Shown piece by piece: positions 6,845 through 7,414 of a DNA stretch of 7,414 bases (the stretch's first letter is position 1; every line of letters starts with the position of its first letter). The DNA is from Pseudomonadales bacterium (lineage in GTDB: Bacteria > Pseudomonadota > Gammaproteobacteria > Pseudomonadales > Moraxellaceae): positions 1 to 7,414 of the forward strand of contig JABEVH010000284.1 in assembly GCA_013043915.1 (NCBI GenBank), in the 5' to 3' direction. The translations under genes and the position numbers were made by a program. Under the pieces are notes generated by a model that worked only from the letters and a program-made list of their open reading frames with translations, searched no databases and was not told the origin of the DNA.

Positions 6845-7414
6845 CTACAACTTCGCTAGGCGATTGATGGCATCCATCACCTGAGATCGTGGCGCAGCAA
6901 AGTTCAAACGCATATGACCTTGCCCGGCCCGCCCAAAACTAGGCCCCGGATTTAAGCCCAAGCCAACGTCCACCAGACGTTGCTGAAGCGCACTGTCGCC
7001 CAAGTTTAACTTGCTAAAATCCAACCACAGTAAATAAGTGGCCTCCGGACGAGTTGATTCTACTACTGGCATAACCTCAAGAAGTCTGGCAAGCACCTGA
7101 TCACGACTGACCAGCAAATAGTTCAGCAAAGCATCCAGCCAGGGCTGCCCATGGCGGTAAGCTGCCACAAAGGCAGCCTGGGAAAATGGGTTGTATGCGC
7201 TGACATGCCAGCGATTAAATACACTTTGTAAGCTCTGGCGATGCGCCGTATTAGCGGCAATAAGGACGGAAAGCCCTAAGCCTGGAATATTAAAAGTCTT
7301 GCTCGGAGCTACCGCCGTTATAACCCGATGCGGAGCCAATGCAGCCAAGGGAGTATGACTGATGCCGCCTAACAGTAAATCTGCGTGAATTTCATCAGCC
7401 AGCACCAACACATC
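6845..7414 (-). CDS. PatB/MalY-type PLP-dependent C-S lyase, C-terminal part
   Basis: The last 189 residues of a fold-type I PLP enzyme of the MalY/PatB group (cystathionine beta-lyase or related aminotransferase). The frame is open through the right edge (first codon GAT, 7414-7412), so the N-terminal part, roughly half the protein, lies outside and the Met near the edge is internal. Counting from that Met, DEIHADLLL (6-14) contains the Asp expected to contact the PLP ring nitrogen, SKTFNIPGL (37-45) holds the Schiff-base Lys38, and HMRLNFA (166-172) holds Arg168, expected to bind the substrate carboxylate. Family members cleave the C-S bond of cystathionine or cysteine-type substrates to pyruvate, ammonia and a thiol. 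It lies upstream of the kinase and TSUP genes in the same direction. Family assignment is firm; the exact substrate is not determinable from this half. Confidence 0.9.
   Translation of the reverse strand, partial: DVLVLADEIHADLLLGGISHTPLAALAPHRVITAVAPSKTFNIPGLGLSVLIAANTAHRQSLQSVFNRWHVSAYNPFSQAAFVAAYRHGQPWLDALLNYLLVSRDQVLARLLEVMPVVESTRPEATYLLWLDFSKLNLGDSALQQRLVDVGLGLNPGPSFGRAGQGHMRLNFAAPRSQVMDAINRLAKL

Overview
The window reads as chromosomal DNA of a Gram-negative proteobacterium. The signs are a lipoprotein lipobox, a twin-arginine export signal, a large soluble PAS/GAF sensor kinase, and roughly even GC content by eye. The gene families fit a beta- or gammaproteobacterium or an Acidithiobacillus-like relative, but nothing here fixes the genus. 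No tRNA, rRNA, CRISPR array or complete mobile element is visible.

Layout. Bases 1-210 hold no convincing gene. They carry a small open frame that runs off the left edge on the minus strand, and a cluster of overlapping palindromes before the first gene. Bases 211-2917 (plus strand) hold a two-gene operon encoding a DUF1800 protein with a lipoprotein signal and a DUF1501 protein with a Tat-type signal. A gap of about 100 bases with several inverted repeats and a start-less coding-like frame separates this operon from a convergent minus-strand block. Read in its own direction (right to left), that block is: the C-terminal half of a PatB/MalY-type PLP C-S lyase (cut by the right edge), a 991-residue soluble hybrid of four PAS domains, one GAF domain and a histidine kinase core, and a TauE/SafE (TSUP) membrane transporter. 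The transporter start codon overlaps the kinase stop codon by four bases.

How the genes may work together. DUF1800 and DUF1501 proteins are commonly encoded side by side. Here one is predicted to be membrane-anchored by lipid and the other exported folded by Tat, so they probably act together outside the cytoplasm. On the minus strand, translational coupling of kinase and transporter is the strongest functional link in the window. A C-S lyase (releasing reduced sulfur from cysteine-type substrates) upstream and a TSUP exporter (a family including sulfite, sulfonate and sulfoacetate transporters) downstream suggest a sulfur theme. The GAF domain of the kinase holds 7 of the protein's 12 cysteines, which would fit a thiol, redox or metal input. 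No response regulator is present, so the kinase is an orphan within this window.
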